Assembly: GCA_019096065.1 (NCBI GenBank)
Contig: JAGUCH010000006.1
Location: 20,001 to 84,000 of the forward strand
Direction of reading: 5' to 3'
From: Paracyclopina nana
Taxonomy: Eukaryota > Arthropoda > Copepoda > Cyclopoida > Cyclopettidae
DNA: 64,000 nucleotides
Shown: positions 22,707 to 34,389 of the stretch, piece by piece
Layout: the number at the start of each line of letters is the position of its first letter
Position numbering within the stretch: position 1 is the stretch's first letter
The notes under the pieces: model-generated
The model's database searches: none
The model's input: only the letters and a program-made list of their open reading frames with translations
What the model was told of the DNA's origin: nothing
Made by a program: the position numbers and the translations under genes

Positions 22707-23755
22707 ATGAATCAATCAAGGCAAAATGACCTAAGTAAGTATGGCCTCAAAACTGTCTTCAACATCAACTGTCAGTACTTATTACATTTTGTTTATTTAC
22801 CTCTTAGTATTTCTTAAAAACATATTAGAATTATTCTCCCAGTAAACATTTCATTTCTCATGTGGTGCATTTTTAAGAATTGTGATATTTTAAAAATACC
22901 ATATGGGACACCTGGCACAAAAGAATTTAGCACCTTTTTTGTTTGCTTTTTGATCTGTCAAGCTAACATTTGGCCCATTCAGGCTTGCAATATTCACCTA
23001 CTTTGAAACACACAAAACCTTTTTTTCATTAAAAAGAGCTGAAATTACGACTCGAAGATCCAATCTAAAAGATCCTGTTAACTGAAAAATACAATTAATA
23101 CAAAAAGTATGAGCAAGCATTTTCAAATTACAAAGCAAAAATTGAGTCAAAAGAGGCAAAAACTGACAATATTTGCTGCATTTCAGTCAATTCAAGCCAC
23201 CAGGAGGAACCAATACATTTCTCTGGTAGTTTGGCATGGTATCACATTTCAATTTGGGGCTGGATTCTCATTTTCATTCCCATTCTGGGGTTCATTGCTA
23301 TATGCTTTACATTGTTGGCTTGGAAATTGACATCAAGCCTCAGCCGAGCCAACAATTCTGAGGCTGATCCAAAAATCAAGTGCCCATTGTGTGTGAAAAA
23401 AGTGAAGACAATCAAATGGAGCAACGGCCAACATCGAGAGAAGTGTGCTAGGAAGTATGAGGCTAAAATGCAGCTTGAGTGGCCCATTTTCGATCCATCA
23501 GTGGCTTGCCCAGTATGCTCAAGAATTTTGAGGAAAATTGGAGGCACATCTTCAAGGCTGTTGAGTTGTCACCAAAATTGTGTTCCTAATTTTATCAGCT
23601 GTTTCCACTGTGATTTCCACTTGTGCCAGCAACAGCTGACTCAGCAGAGAAATTCAAATTTTTTGGCGCCAAAAAGCTATGATGATGCTTTGCCCTCTTA
23701 CCAACAAGCCATTTGCATGGCAAAAGTAAAAAGAAGTATAAATGAAAAATTATGA
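22707..23755 (+). CDS. Single-pass membrane protein with paired Cys/His motifs and LPSY motif
   Basis: Exons 22707-22734 and 23187-23755 give 198 aa. The nine-codon first exon ends at a perfect GTAAGT and its single leftover base fits the second exon's phase. The second exon has no suitable ATG before its hydrophobic segment, which supports this start. A membrane helix lies at about residues 30-55 (GWILIFIPILGFIAICFTLL). Two related motifs follow: CPLCVKKVKTIKWSNGQHRE ending in KC, and CPVC with a similarly spaced SCHQNC; both look like C-x2-C ... H/C-x3-C zinc sites. A third Cys pair follows (CFHCDFHLC). Near the C terminus DDALPSYQQA resembles a PY motif read by WW domains of Nedd4-type ligases. 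No family was recognised; a membrane adaptor for ubiquitination is only a guess. Confidence 0.68.
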
Positions 23756-23758
23756 TGA

Positions 23759-23764
23759 TTTATT
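23759..23764 (-). promoter_or_regulatory. Poly(A) signal AATAAA for the - strand Cys-rich gene
   Basis: An AATAAA on the - strand lies 70 bp past the stop of the Cys-rich secreted protein and only 4 bp from the stop codon of the convergent + strand gene. Cleavage after it would place the transcript end inside the neighbour's last exon. Confidence 0.5.
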
Positions 23765-23833
23765 AAATTAGTTTCATGTTTTAACAATTGGGCACAGATA
23801 GTTCAAGCAGATTTCAATCAATCAAAAAGTGTG

Positions 23834-24411
23834 TTAAATACAGTAGGGTTTCTTGTAGTAGGTACATCCATTGAAGTAGATCCCATTGGCATCACTGCAG
23901 TTCACCTCAAATGGGCCAATTCTTTGTATAGTTTCTGTTATGCATAATCCGCACACCTTACGGTTCATTACATAAGAGCCGCAAGACTGGAAATACAAGA
24001 TACTTTTTTCAAGAAAAAAAATAGTAAAAATAGCTTTCAAATTCAATTTTCGGTTAATTTTTAAGCAAATCTTAAGAAGTAATCAAGCCCGAGAGCAAAT
24101 TTGCTAGGCCGAGCGATGCGAGGGCGCAAAAGAACTCTTACAGCTAGTGAGATGGCTCCGTTGGCAGCTGTGACCTGCTGCTGAGTGAAGGTCACTGAGC
24201 AAATGTCACTGTGCTCAAATGAGACGAGTCCAGAGTTGAGCTGAGACATTGTGTGGTGAGGACAAGTGCCATTCTCATTGGCAGGGAATGGAATGAGCAT
24301 TCCATCCGGGCATTTGCTGCTGCACTCCAGAATGTACTGACTCTCCGTGTAGTAGTCTTGAGCATAAGCAAAGCTAAGCAAGGCAAGAAAGCAGAAAAAG
24401 GAGCTGCTCAT
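23834..24411 (-). CDS. Small secreted cysteine-rich protein
   Basis: Two exons (24411-24142 and 23986-23834) in phase 0 give 140 aa. The N-terminus is a clear signal peptide (MSSSFFCFLALLSFAYAQ). The mature part has ten cysteines, in the order ECSSKC, GTC, DIC, SC, VCGLC, NC, GC, YC, spread over both exons, and one N-glycosylation site (NGT). No membrane segment or GPI signal is seen. The spacing did not match a domain I know with certainty; a small extracellular ligand, antimicrobial or structural protein is possible. It converges on the membrane gene to its left with 78 bp between stop codons. Confidence 0.72.
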
Positions 24412-25639
24412 TCTGTGACTGAATGTGGACTGCTGTGAGTGTTGTTTCCTATGAAATTTTGCAGGTTCTTCTAGCACATGTGTTCATTTTTGCTAAAAAA
24501 AACCAAATTTTTTTTGGCCTAACTTCTGTTTTTCCATAAAAGCATGAATCATTTGAAAATACAACAATGAAGCATTTCTTATTTACAAGAAAGAAAAAAC
24601 CCTTCTATAAATAGTTAAAGATTTTCAAGCAAACTTGTTCAGCAATGTCAGGATTAAGATAATTTAGATTTAAATATTTTGCTGAAAAAAAAAACAAAAA
24701 ATAGTGACGCCTTTTTTCAGGCACATAAACAAGATTGACATCAAATTGACAGCTTTGACCACGTTTCACACCTTATGCAAAGCCAATCGAGCTACAGTTT
24801 TATTTGGTAGAATTGCTATACTTTTTTGCCACAAGTGTGAGTAGTACCAAATATTTCATGTCTCAATATCACAGAGGAAAACTTTAAAAAGTGTACCGAT
24901 CTAAGAATAATCACTATTATTTATCAATTATAGCTTTACATACCTCGCAAGCTCGGCCTGAAAAAGCCAACAGTTTTCCATCAATTCATTACTTTTCCTG
25001 GTAAATTAGTTGATTTTTTGACAATAGGTGTCGCTTTCATCAAATATGGCAAGGAGTCCATTATTTTATGCACCACCTGGTGGCATTTTCGCAAAGCTTT
25101 CAATTTACTACGCCAGAAATTCAGCATTTGTACTGTTCACATAATTACTAATAATTATCCCAAAAGCCCTTGGCAATTGTAAGCAAGACAAAAGAAATGA
25201 AATGCCAATAAAGCCAAATCAAATGCAAATCTCAGTTTTATGGGGGCATTTTAGAGCCATCCCATTTAACGAGAAATTCAGACCAGATGAGAAAGGGGGA
25301 TGTAGTACAACTTTTGTTCCTGCTTTTAAAGATGAGTAAAGTTGAAAAAATTGTAAGTTTTGGAAGAAGCTGACGAAAATAATAGTAATCATTACACTAA
25401 AAAATGAAAGAGATATCTTCTATTAAAAATGTTTCATATTCTTCCCTATCCCCCATCTCGCACCAAGTTTGATGGCTGGTATGTTAATGATATGCAAAAA
25501 TCCTCTCGTGGCTTTCTTTTTCCCAAATGTAAGAGCTAATTTATCCATCAAGTTCTTTTTAAGCTCAACTGGCAGCTTGAAATAACCACTAATATTCACT
25601 GACCTCATTATTCTCATAGTCCCCTAAGGGCTCACTGTC
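24412..25639. other. Intergenic, nothing recognised
   Basis: AT-rich DNA upstream of the Cys-rich secreted protein. No gene, tRNA or strong repeat was recognised. A palindromic ACCACCTGGTGGCA occurs near 25071. Confidence 0.5.
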
Positions 25640-26460
25640 CTCCGTTGCGCTCAAAGTCTTCGCTACGCTCACAGTCCATGTGCGCTCAGGTTTCGTTGCG
25701 CTCGGGCTTCGTTGCGCTCAGGTTTCGTTGCGCTCGGGCTTCGTTGCGCTCAGGCTTCGTTGCGCTCAGGCTTCGTTGCGCTCAGGCTTCGTTGCGCTCA
25801 GGCTTCGTTGCGCTCAGGCTTCGTTGCGCTCAGGCTTCGTTGCGCTCAGGCTTCGTTGCGCTCAGGCTTCGTTGCGCTCAGGCTTCGTTGCGCTCAGGCT
25901 TCGTTGCGCTCAGGCTTCGTTGCGCTCAGGCTTCGTTGCGCTCAGGCTTCGTTGCGCTCAGGCTTCGTTGCGCTCAGGCTTCGTTGCGCTCAGGCTTCGT
26001 TGCGCTCAGGCTTCGTTGCGCTCAGGCTTCGTTGCGCTCAGGCTTCGTTGCGCTCAGGCTTCGTTGCGCTCAGGCTTCGTTGCGCTCAGGCTTCGTTGCG
26101 CTCAGGCTTCGTTGCGCTCAGGCTTCGTTGCGCTCAGGCTTCGTTGCGCTCAGGCTTCGTTGCGCTCAGGCTTCGTTGCGCTCAGGCTTCGTTGCGCTCA
26201 GGCTTCGTTGCGCTCAGGCTTCGTTGCGCTCAGGCTTCGTTGCGCTCAGGCTTCGTTGCGCTCAGGCTTCGTTGCGCTCAGGCTTCGTTGCGCTCAGGCT
26301 TCGTTGCGCTCAGGCTTCGTTGCGCTCAGGCTTCGTTGCGCTCATGCTTCGTTGCGCTCAGGCTTCGTTGCGCTCAGGCTTCGTTGCGCTAAGGCTCAGT
26401 TGCACTCACAGTATTCGTTGCGCTTAAGCTTCGATGCGCTCAAGCTTCGATGCGCTCATT
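25640..26460. repeat. 16-bp minisatellite, unit GGCTTCGTTGCGCTCA
   Basis: More than 40 copies of a 16-bp unit run almost without change from about 25730 to 26390, with diverged units at both edges (for example TTCGATGCGCTCAAGC at the right). Because 16 is not a multiple of three and the unit has no stop in any + frame, all three + frames stay open for over 220 codons; this is a repeat artefact, not coding. The homogeneity of the core against the degenerate edges points to recent expansion. Confidence 0.97.
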
Positions 26461-26529
26461 GTCCATGTGCTCTAGCAGTCCATGTGCGCTCACATTTTAG
26501 TCCCAAAAGCACTCATGATTCCACTTAAT

Positions 26530-26735
26530 GGCTATAAAAAAATTCAACGAAATACCTAGATTCGACTCCAATTATTTTAATTAGATTTGACGCAATTCAC
26601 AACATTTGACTTAAAATACCAGATTTGAGCCAAATTACCAGATTTGACTCAAACTACTAGATTTGCCTCAATTTACCAAATTTGACTTAAAATACCAGTG
26701 TATTATTGCCAGCAGATTTGTCTAGATTCAATTCT
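26530..26735. repeat. Degenerate AGATTTGACTCAAATTACC repeats
   Basis: Irregular units of roughly 20 bp built from AGATTTGA, CTCAAA and TTACCA follow the minisatellite. They look like an old, decayed tandem array. Confidence 0.6.
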
Positions 26736-27381
26736 ATGATTTCCTTTAAGTGCGAACGGCTGACCTTTCATTGCAGTCATAAAAATATTCAATGGATTTT
26801 TCAGCTGAAAACAATTTATCCTGATTAATGCTCTCAAAATAGTTGAAATATAGTGGAAAACTTACAAAAATTGGGATGATCCAGACAATGTTTCGATGAA
26901 ATTGAAAAATTGCCGGTTTGTTGTGGAAAACCGCCGAGTCAGGCACGAGCACAGTGTCGCGTTTACGCGTTGAGGTGAGCAGCTTAGGCAAGCGAACGAG
27001 TGAGCGCGCGCTCGTTTGCTCTGAGTGCTCACTGCGCTCAGCACTGAGCGGATGAGCCAGCGCACCGGCCGGCGCTCATAGAAAAAACAAACAAAACAAC
27101 CTTGTCAAAAACCCAGTGCAGCGTAAACCGCAAGGTTAACGGCAAGGTAAGACAATATTATCCACTTAAAATTCCGCCAAAAATTGCAAAAATTCAGCCA
27201 CTTTATTCCAATCAATCTTTCACCAAAAAAAGTCGGCGATTTTGCAGAAAATGTGAAAATGGCCGATTTTTGCCAAAAATGCCCTTTACTTATTAAACCG
27301 AAAGTGCCCTAATTACCCGTATTTGTCCTTTTATTTTGGGTCATTGTGGCCTTGCCGTGACCTTCAAAGTGGGTATATCTG
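26736..27381. other. Intergenic, nothing recognised
   Basis: No gene was recognised. A GC-rich patch at about 26970-27080 is rich in GAGCGC and CTCACTGCGCTCAG words and shares vocabulary with the adjacent minisatellite. Confidence 0.4.
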
Positions 27382-27838
27382 CCAAACCGCAAATCCACCT
27401 CAACGCAGTTCGCCTCAACGCAGTCAACACCAATACACAGACATGATTATTTCGTACTGCTTGTGAACAAAAAAAGTGATAATAATTTTAATGGTGTCTA
27501 CGAAATCCTTAATATATTAGGTCTACTGGATTTATTACAGCATTGACTTGAAGGTGAATGTAACCCAAATGTTACCAAATTTGAGATTCTGGCCTATGCC
27601 ATTAAATCTTAAAAAATCCTGTCTATCCTGCCATGTTTACTACCTACTCTGTACAAATATCTAACTTTGACCGCTTAAAGATTTTTCTGCATAGGTACCA
27701 CTTCATATGTGCTCACATTAAAATGTTTAATTACTATGCAGAAAGGTTAGTTGCGTTTATGTAGACTGCTTTTAGATGGACTGCGTAAAAGCAGATTTGC
27801 GTAAAAGTGGATTGCGTTTAGGTAGATTTGCGGTTAGG
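27382..27838. mobile_element. Probable MITE with CCGCAAAT inverted ends, 457 bp
   Basis: CCAAACCGCAAATCCACC at 27382 onward matches the complement of the segment ending at 27838 at about 22 of 26 positions. Inside each end, short sub-repeats (AACGCAG, TTTACGCA) recur in the same inverted sense. No target duplication was identified. AT-rich, with no coding frame. Confidence 0.6.
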
Positions 27839-29539
27839 TAGTACATTCTCAAAGTGTTCACTGAAAATCCCATGACATATGATCTTTCTTAATATTTCTG
27901 CACTGTTGTTGGACACTTGGCCCCAAGTGTTGTTATTTATTGTTCAACTTGCAAGTGCATAGCTTGTATTAGTTTCTGTGAGCCCCAACATTTATTCATT
28001 TGCAAACTAGATTCACTCAGACATTCAAACAGCATTTCGAAATAGAGTCTGAGGCATGAAAAAGACTACCTTGAAGTTGAGCCTGATTCATAAAAATGAA
28101 AAAAACATACAATTCCTATGATTCTGGGTAATGGCAAATTTTTGTAAACTTATCCAGTATTTAAAGTATTTAAAAAAGTAGTTTTAGTTTGACGTGCTAA
28201 TTTTGATTCAAATACCTTTTTTTACTGTCAATTTTAGATTATTTTTGCCTAGAACAACTTCAAAAGCCGTTTATTGGCACCAGCTGACTTGTTTTCCTTT
28301 GATGAAGATTTGGCATTATCTCATCTATTGAACCAAGTGAAAATGTTGTAGACATTCTTTAATAAAGGTAAGCATACCTTTATTTTCAAAGATATTTCAA
28401 ACACAATGGCACTAAATTTCGTCTTGAAAAATGTTGCAGGTGAGCAATGTATTAAGTATTTAGTGAAAAAGTAGAGCTCTGTGGATTTCAGGCAGCCTTG
28501 TTATGTCATCCTCTGCTGTGCTGTGACAAATGATATACCCAGGTTAATGCAATTGTCAAGAGTTGTATACCACAATTTCTCTTCTGAATTATTCATTTTT
28601 TAATATTTAAAAAGTAACCAAAAATATAAAGTGTGTTAAAAATATTATTGAGACTGAAAAATAGGCTTCTAAAAAAGTCTGATGCCTTAAAAACTCTAAA
28701 AGATGAAAATTGAGCTTTCTTATTCTAAGTTCTAATTGCAAAATATTGGTTGATTTTTCATGGATCACACTCTACAAAAAAAGATTTTTAAATTACCTAC
28801 TCTAGTTGTCAAATCTTGACATCTGCAGTTGTAAATAATGAACTTTTTCACCATGAAAAAGTTTGGCTCGCTCCGGGGCCCATTCCTTTTTTCTTCAAAA
28901 AACTATAGTAAAAAAGGTAAACAAATATATTTTTTGATGGTCCAGATGATAAATATCTTGTTTTTCTTGAGTGTGCTTCTTTTTCTTCTTTTTGGCCTTA
29001 GAAAAAGAATTCTTTCCGTTTTTTACTGCGCTTACAGTGGAATAAATACAGAGAGGCTCTTCTCTACTTTCCTGGCATTTTGTCTACTTATTGTAGTAGC
29101 AGTAGTAGTGCTTTCCTGAACGTGGAAACGCAGACACTTTTATTGGTTATAGCCAAGGTAAGCAAAATTGCATTTTCTCCCTAAAAATACCATGCAAAAA
29201 GAGTCTGATGCAGTCAAATTATCTTTTATGATTTCAAGCCTCATTGAAATAGTATAACCTAATTTTTGGCAAATTTTAATAGTGAAATAAGTTAATAATA
29301 TGTGAGGCATTTACTGTCACCTGCTCAAAAGTTAGTATTTGTCAAGGCATTGAAATTCATGTTTTTGTGAGTTAAAAATAGTTAATTGCAGAAAAGGACA
29401 GTTCAGCTTTTTGAGGATCACTCTCTACCACAGTAGTAGTAGAAAATTGATTAAGCCCAACCTTTGATCCTTCAAAACCCACAAGTATTCCATTTCTATG
29501 CAAATTGGTGCGAAATACAAGCAAAACAAAAAAAATTTT
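27839..29539. other. Intergenic, nothing recognised
   Basis: Very AT-rich. An open frame at 28838-29119 encodes mainly Phe/Leu/Lys-rich sequence with no flanking splice signals and is most likely chance. No other structure was recognised. Confidence 0.5.
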
Positions 29540-29612
29540 CATCCCTGCCGGGATTCGAACCCGGGACCTTTGGATTAGAAGTCCAACGCGCTATCCACTG
29601 CGCTACAGGGAC
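29540..29612 (-). tRNA. tRNA-Arg (anticodon UCU)
   Basis: Read on the - strand the 73 nt fold into a full cloverleaf. The acceptor stem GTCCCTG pairs with CAGGGAT, the D arm contains GCGCAGTGGATAGCGC, and the anticodon stem TTGGA/TCCAA holds the loop CTTCTAA with anticodon TCT. The T arm is CCGGG-TTCGAAT-CCCGG. A box (TAGCGCAGTGG) and B box (GGTTCGAATCC) promoters are intact, and an eight-T run just downstream is a Pol III terminator. No intron. It decodes AGA. Confidence 0.98.
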
Positions 29613-31253
29613 TTTACTGCTTGTATAGATTATTTCTCAAAATAAAATGAAAATTGGTCTCGCACATTTTGGACTCCTAGCGGAAATAAGCAGTTTATCC
29701 GGGGAAAAGTAAGTGAGGATTTGCACTATAAAATGCTCCTATCTAAGGGCTTTCTTTACCGAGGCAGAATTGTTTTTTCTAGTGACAAACAGCTAGATCA
29801 GTAAATAGAATCGGAATTTGACTGTGGAAAAGAAACTTTCAAAGTCAAACTTTCCCTAATTTAGCCTTTCTCTGTTGGGTGTGGCCAAGCCCAGAAATTG
29901 GCATAATTAGACTTTGCCTTCTCCACTTTATCTAATTTCTGCAGAAAAAAGACATGCAGTTTCTTCAGTATCAAATCTTTTAAAGCATTCCATTTCATGT
30001 GCAATGGCTAATGAACAGTTAGAATCTACAAGGATCTACAAAAACTAATTGACTCAGAATCTGCACTCTTTCTTTTTTTTTGCAATACCTCATAAGGCTT
30101 TTTACAGTCTGAATTTTAGAGGATCATTGCAAATGTGAGCCAAAAAATATAAAATATTTTGGTTCAAAATGATGAGCTTTGTAGACCTGTAAAATTTGTA
30201 GGCTCTAGTTAGTGTCCCACCTTTAAAAAGTGTTTGGGTGAATGAATCCTTCAAGACATCAAAGTGCAGCATTATTTGCATCTGAGTAAGTCCAAGAACA
30301 TCTACAACTTGGCACCACATTCAGTGTAAGAAGACAAAAGACTGCTTGATAATAAAGCATATGGTGACTTATCTCACATCAAGAGAAATATGCTACAATA
30401 TCCATGCTCATTTCATGGAGTCTGCCCCCGAAACAAAAGTACCATGAAAGTTGGAATAAATGTCGTAGTATGTGGAGCAGAATTATTCGTATGCAAATTA
30501 AAGTGAAAGTCGATATCTGGGAAATTTGTGTAATCAAACCATCTGCCTTTTGGAGCCATGTTTCATCAACAAATTGGCATGACTTAGTCCTCCCAACTCT
30601 TGTGCACATTTCATGGCCCTGCTAATTTCAAGGGGATTTCCCATGAAATGCTCAATGAAGCTGGCTTTCATAAGCCATGCCAATTTGTAATGACACCATT
30701 TTTCTAGAAAACAGGTGTATTTCGCTATTTAACTGTTTTAGCGCTCAGCTTCACAAAGACTCTTAAAAAGCAAGTATTTAACAACATAATAAGTAATAAA
30801 ATAATAATACGATACTTTTAATTTTCTGTTGCGCAAAGGCTCACAATGGATTTCTTGAGCACTTAGCAGCTGCCTTTTGTTTCTCAAGGTGATTTTCTTG
30901 TTCACACTGTCAGCTGTTGCTGAAAGTAGTAGATCCTGTTAAAAGCTTTGAGCAAACACTTGTTAAAATAGGCTTTGAGATTTCCTGCATTATGATTGCC
31001 TATAGCTTAGTGTCCTTGACAACCTTATATCATTGTTATGGTAGATATGCAGAAAACATTATTATGCCTCTCTCCAAGTGCCTAGGATTGGCCTTAGTAG
31101 GACTTTTTACAGGACTGTCCTTGCTTAAATCTCTATCTATAGTGAGAATGAGCTATCTGGGCCAATCCAAGTTGGTCATGCATATTATGGAAAAATAATA
31201 GAACAACAATCTTGATAGGCAGACTTTCTTTGGGCTCAATGTGGGCAAATTAT
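29613..31253. other. Intergenic, nothing recognised
   Basis: AT-rich sequence with short open frames only. A 12-bp inverted repeat CAAATTGGCATG occurs near 30573 and 30681, too short to classify. Confidence 0.5.
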
Positions 31254-31985
31254 GGGGCCATAAAATGGCCATTTTTTACCTGTGGCAAGCCTCAGAGGAT
31301 TTGCAACTTTCTTCTTCTTTGCTGCTTTCTAATTTGCACCCCTTCTTGCCAAGAAAATTCTTTCAGATGAATTGATTGTCTATTCAAAGTGTTGACCATT
31401 TGGAAGATTATTGCATGTGTTTCTTGCCCTCATTTCAAATTCAAACTTGAAGTAAATTGCAAATGGCTTTCATCACATGATAAAAGTGCCAATTTTGTTT
31501 GGCTTTCACCTTTGAAGATTGGCATTGTGGAAGAAAAAGGTGTTGAGACATCTTTGTCAGCTTGGAATTGCGTCAAGTTTCCTCTTAAAAATTGGCTTCT
31601 GGGTGAAAAAACAGGGAGCTTTCTTTCCTCCTCTGTCTGAGCTTATTATTGAATATGAGGCACTGAAGAAGCAATTTGATCATCAGTCTATTCTCTGCCT
31701 TGGTAGATGGGAAATTGCCCAAGTTGGTTTGGCAAACTTTTTTGGATATACTACAGATGCACACTGGGTCATCACTCATCCCTTGCAATTTTGCCCAAAC
31801 TTGGCCACTGTGCTTTGCAAAACTCTTTCAAGTGATTAAAATGATATTAAAAGAAATGCTAAATTCCTCTCCTTTTTCTTTAGAGCCCAAAAAAAGATAA
31901 AGTAATATTCAGGAGAGAAAGGAGAAGGAGAGCCAAATGTCATTCTTTTATCATGCCCATAAAATGGGGCATTTTTTATGGCCCC
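31254..31985. mobile_element. Element with GGGGCCATAAAA ends and TTAT duplication, 732 bp
   Basis: GGGGCCATAAAA at 31254-31265 is inverted at 31974-31985, and similarity continues imperfectly inward (TGGCCATTTTTT against ATGCCCCATTTT). The tetranucleotide TTAT flanks both ends, which could be a target-site duplication. Internal open frames up to 106 codons have no recognisable transposase motif, so it is probably non-autonomous. Confidence 0.6.
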
Positions 31986-33300
31986 TTATCATCATTCTGC
32001 TGCACATACTGTGGAACACAATAATTTGTGAAAAAACCTAGTAAAATAGCATGAAGTTCAATGCATCTTCTGTGTACTAGCATGAGTGGGCAAATAAGGT
32101 AAAAGGGTGGCTAACTATTTGCCAAGAAGAACATGGGAAAAAGCAAGCATGATGTAGGTTTATTATAATGGGTTCGTTTTCCCATAATGTTGTTGCACTT
32201 CCCTCTTATTTGCTTTTGCCCAAGCAGTAGTTTCTGCTGTTTATGACCTCACTTTTTCCCTGCCAAGCCTCAATTTGTCTGACCAAGCTAGTTTGATCCT
32301 TCTTCTAGCTGCATCTGATAAATGCTCTCTCTCACTTGGCTGCAAAAATCTGACAAATTGGCCCTATTCAGCTTCTTTGGTTTTCGCATTCCACAAAAAG
32401 TTGTTCGCTCTCATTGCTTCCATAAGGCAGGCAGCAAGCATAGCTTGGCAATTCTACAAGCTTTGAGCTCATCAATTAATGAGACAAGCCAAGACAAACT
32501 TGAACGATAACTTTAAATACCTAATTTGGCATCAATTTCAATCCCATCCAAAAGCCGCAATAGCTTAGTATTATTTATTTGTTATAATAAACAGATAGGT
32601 TGTAAATCAGGCGTGAAAGTTTCAATTTTAGCGAAAATTACCTCATAGGCTGTTTCAAGGCAAAATGTAACAATTGCGAAGGTTTTGGTACCAAGCGTAC
32701 TAATGCTCAGCTACTAAGTGAGATTAGTTACAAACTTGTGCATATTATTTTTTTTTGCCTTGTAGAGCCTTTTGCTGAGATCAATTGATACCTAAACTTA
32801 GGTTTCGTTTCCTTCTCCAAGTGGCTTGAAAAAGTAGTTTTAAAACTCAAATTCATTAAATTCGAGAATTATCGTTAAGGCACTTAAAGACCAGAAATCA
32901 TCAGTGTTTGACGCCGATTAGTTCATTGATTGATGAGCTCAAAGCTTGCAGAATTGCCTAGCTTTGCTTGCTGCCTGCCTTAAGAGAGCAATGCGAATGA
33001 TCTTACTGATAACATCGATGATTTGATTGCTAGGCAAATAGAATCGATCATTGTGAGCTGCATTTCAATCTGTGTCATGACAGCTGTTCATTATTGTGCC
33101 AGATCAGGATCGTCGTCGGCGTGACAGAAAATGTACTACTACAACAACAGCAAATAGAACAGCAAAGCACTATTTTCAGATTGACGTGCACACTGTTGTT
33201 GTTATTATCGAAACCTGAGCTTGACCTTGCAGCTTATGGAGCCTAAAATCTAATCTTTTTATCTGGAGCAATTTTTTGGCATTTTTAAGTGGTGATTTTG
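31986..33300. other. Intergenic, nothing recognised
   Basis: No gene or repeat family was recognised. Short open frames around 32275-32510 overlap in two frames and have no splice context. Confidence 0.5.
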
Positions 33301-33920
33301 CCCATTTAGTGTGCATAGGTGTAAACAGATGGCGCTGCAATATTGAAGCTTCTTCTGGCAAATGGATCAGAGTGTGTTTCTTTCATACTGGATGTTTTGT
33401 TGCACTTTTTAACTTTTAAAAGTTCATTCTCTTCTGTTAGTTGGTTTGATGAAGAGGAAGTCAAAGTCAGTGTAAACATTCATTGAAAAAAGTTGAAATT
33501 TCTCTCAATAACTTAAAGAGTAAATGGAAAATTACCTTAGCTGAAAAATTTTCGTAGACATGTTTGCATATGAAATTTCTATGAATTTCCACAATTTAAA
33601 CGTGATTTTTGATATCCTATTCTTATTCCAATTATAAAAATTTGGATTTAATTCTCGACACCACAAACAGACAAATGTCTCCAACAAAAAGTTGATGCAA
33701 AAAAATTGCTTTTTGCTTAAACACTGCCTAAAGCCTAATTTCTATACAAAACGAAAGCTAAAGTAAATACTTTTTGGGTGATAAGAATTTTTCCAATTGC
33801 AAGCTTGATAAATTGTTAAAGTTTGCAAAGGTTACAGGCAAAGACTCAAATAATTGTAAGCCCTTTGAGGAAGGTTTGGATCAATGCAATGACAAATCAC
33901 ATTTTTTTATTTAGCCCAAA
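33301..33920. repeat. Old direct duplication, copy A
   Basis: CCCATTTAGTGTGCATAGGTG at 33301 and the following 200 bp (AAACAGATGGCGC, GAAGCTTCTTCTGGC, GTTGGTTTGATGAAGAGGAA) reappear at 34931 at a constant 1630-bp offset. A further matching block begins with GTTTGCAAAGGTTACAGGCA at 33821. Copy A has about 310 bp between the two blocks that copy B lacks. Confidence 0.75.
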
Positions 33921-34389
33921 GGCAATCCTGTTGCAAGCTTTCTGATTAAAAAATAGTCTATTTTCCTTAACACCTTGTATGGTGAGTGGAAAGTAGGGTT
34001 GTGAAGTGTTATGAGGAAAAAAACGGGTCAATTTTAAGACTATTGAGAAGTTACACTTAAGTTTCTTTCAATTTCAGTGCCAAACTGGTCACTTCTGAAT
34101 CAAATTGTTTCACACAAATTCTAAAGAACCAGCTCATCAAAAAATGCAGAGTTATTGCAAATAAGATGCAGCTGAAATCATCAAAAATATTCGGAATTTT
34201 GCCCTTAAGTTGTTAACTCGATTCCTGGTCCAACTAGTTAAGAAGCCACTCATAAGTGATTTGATAGGAAATTAAACTCAGTTGCCTTATGACAATTTTT
34301 TACTTTCCGAAAAGCAACTTTGCACATGAACGGGATATAGGGATGCTGAAAATCATGATCATGTTTTGAAATCTGCGAGTTTACCAAGT
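33921..34389. other. Intergenic, nothing recognised
   Basis: AT-rich sequence between the duplication copy and the Transib-like MITE. Confidence 0.5.

Noticed and set aside
25645-26528. Long open frames of 226-282 codons on the + strand
   Set aside because: They are the 16-bp minisatellite read in three frames; the unit has no stop and no gene-like start or splice context.
28838-29119. 93-codon frame with hydrophobic Phe/Leu runs
   Set aside because: AT-rich DNA gives such composition by chance; no signal of splicing, conservation or context.
30917-31198. 93-codon frame that resembles a membrane segment
   Set aside because: No neighbouring exons, and residue content is expected from the base composition.
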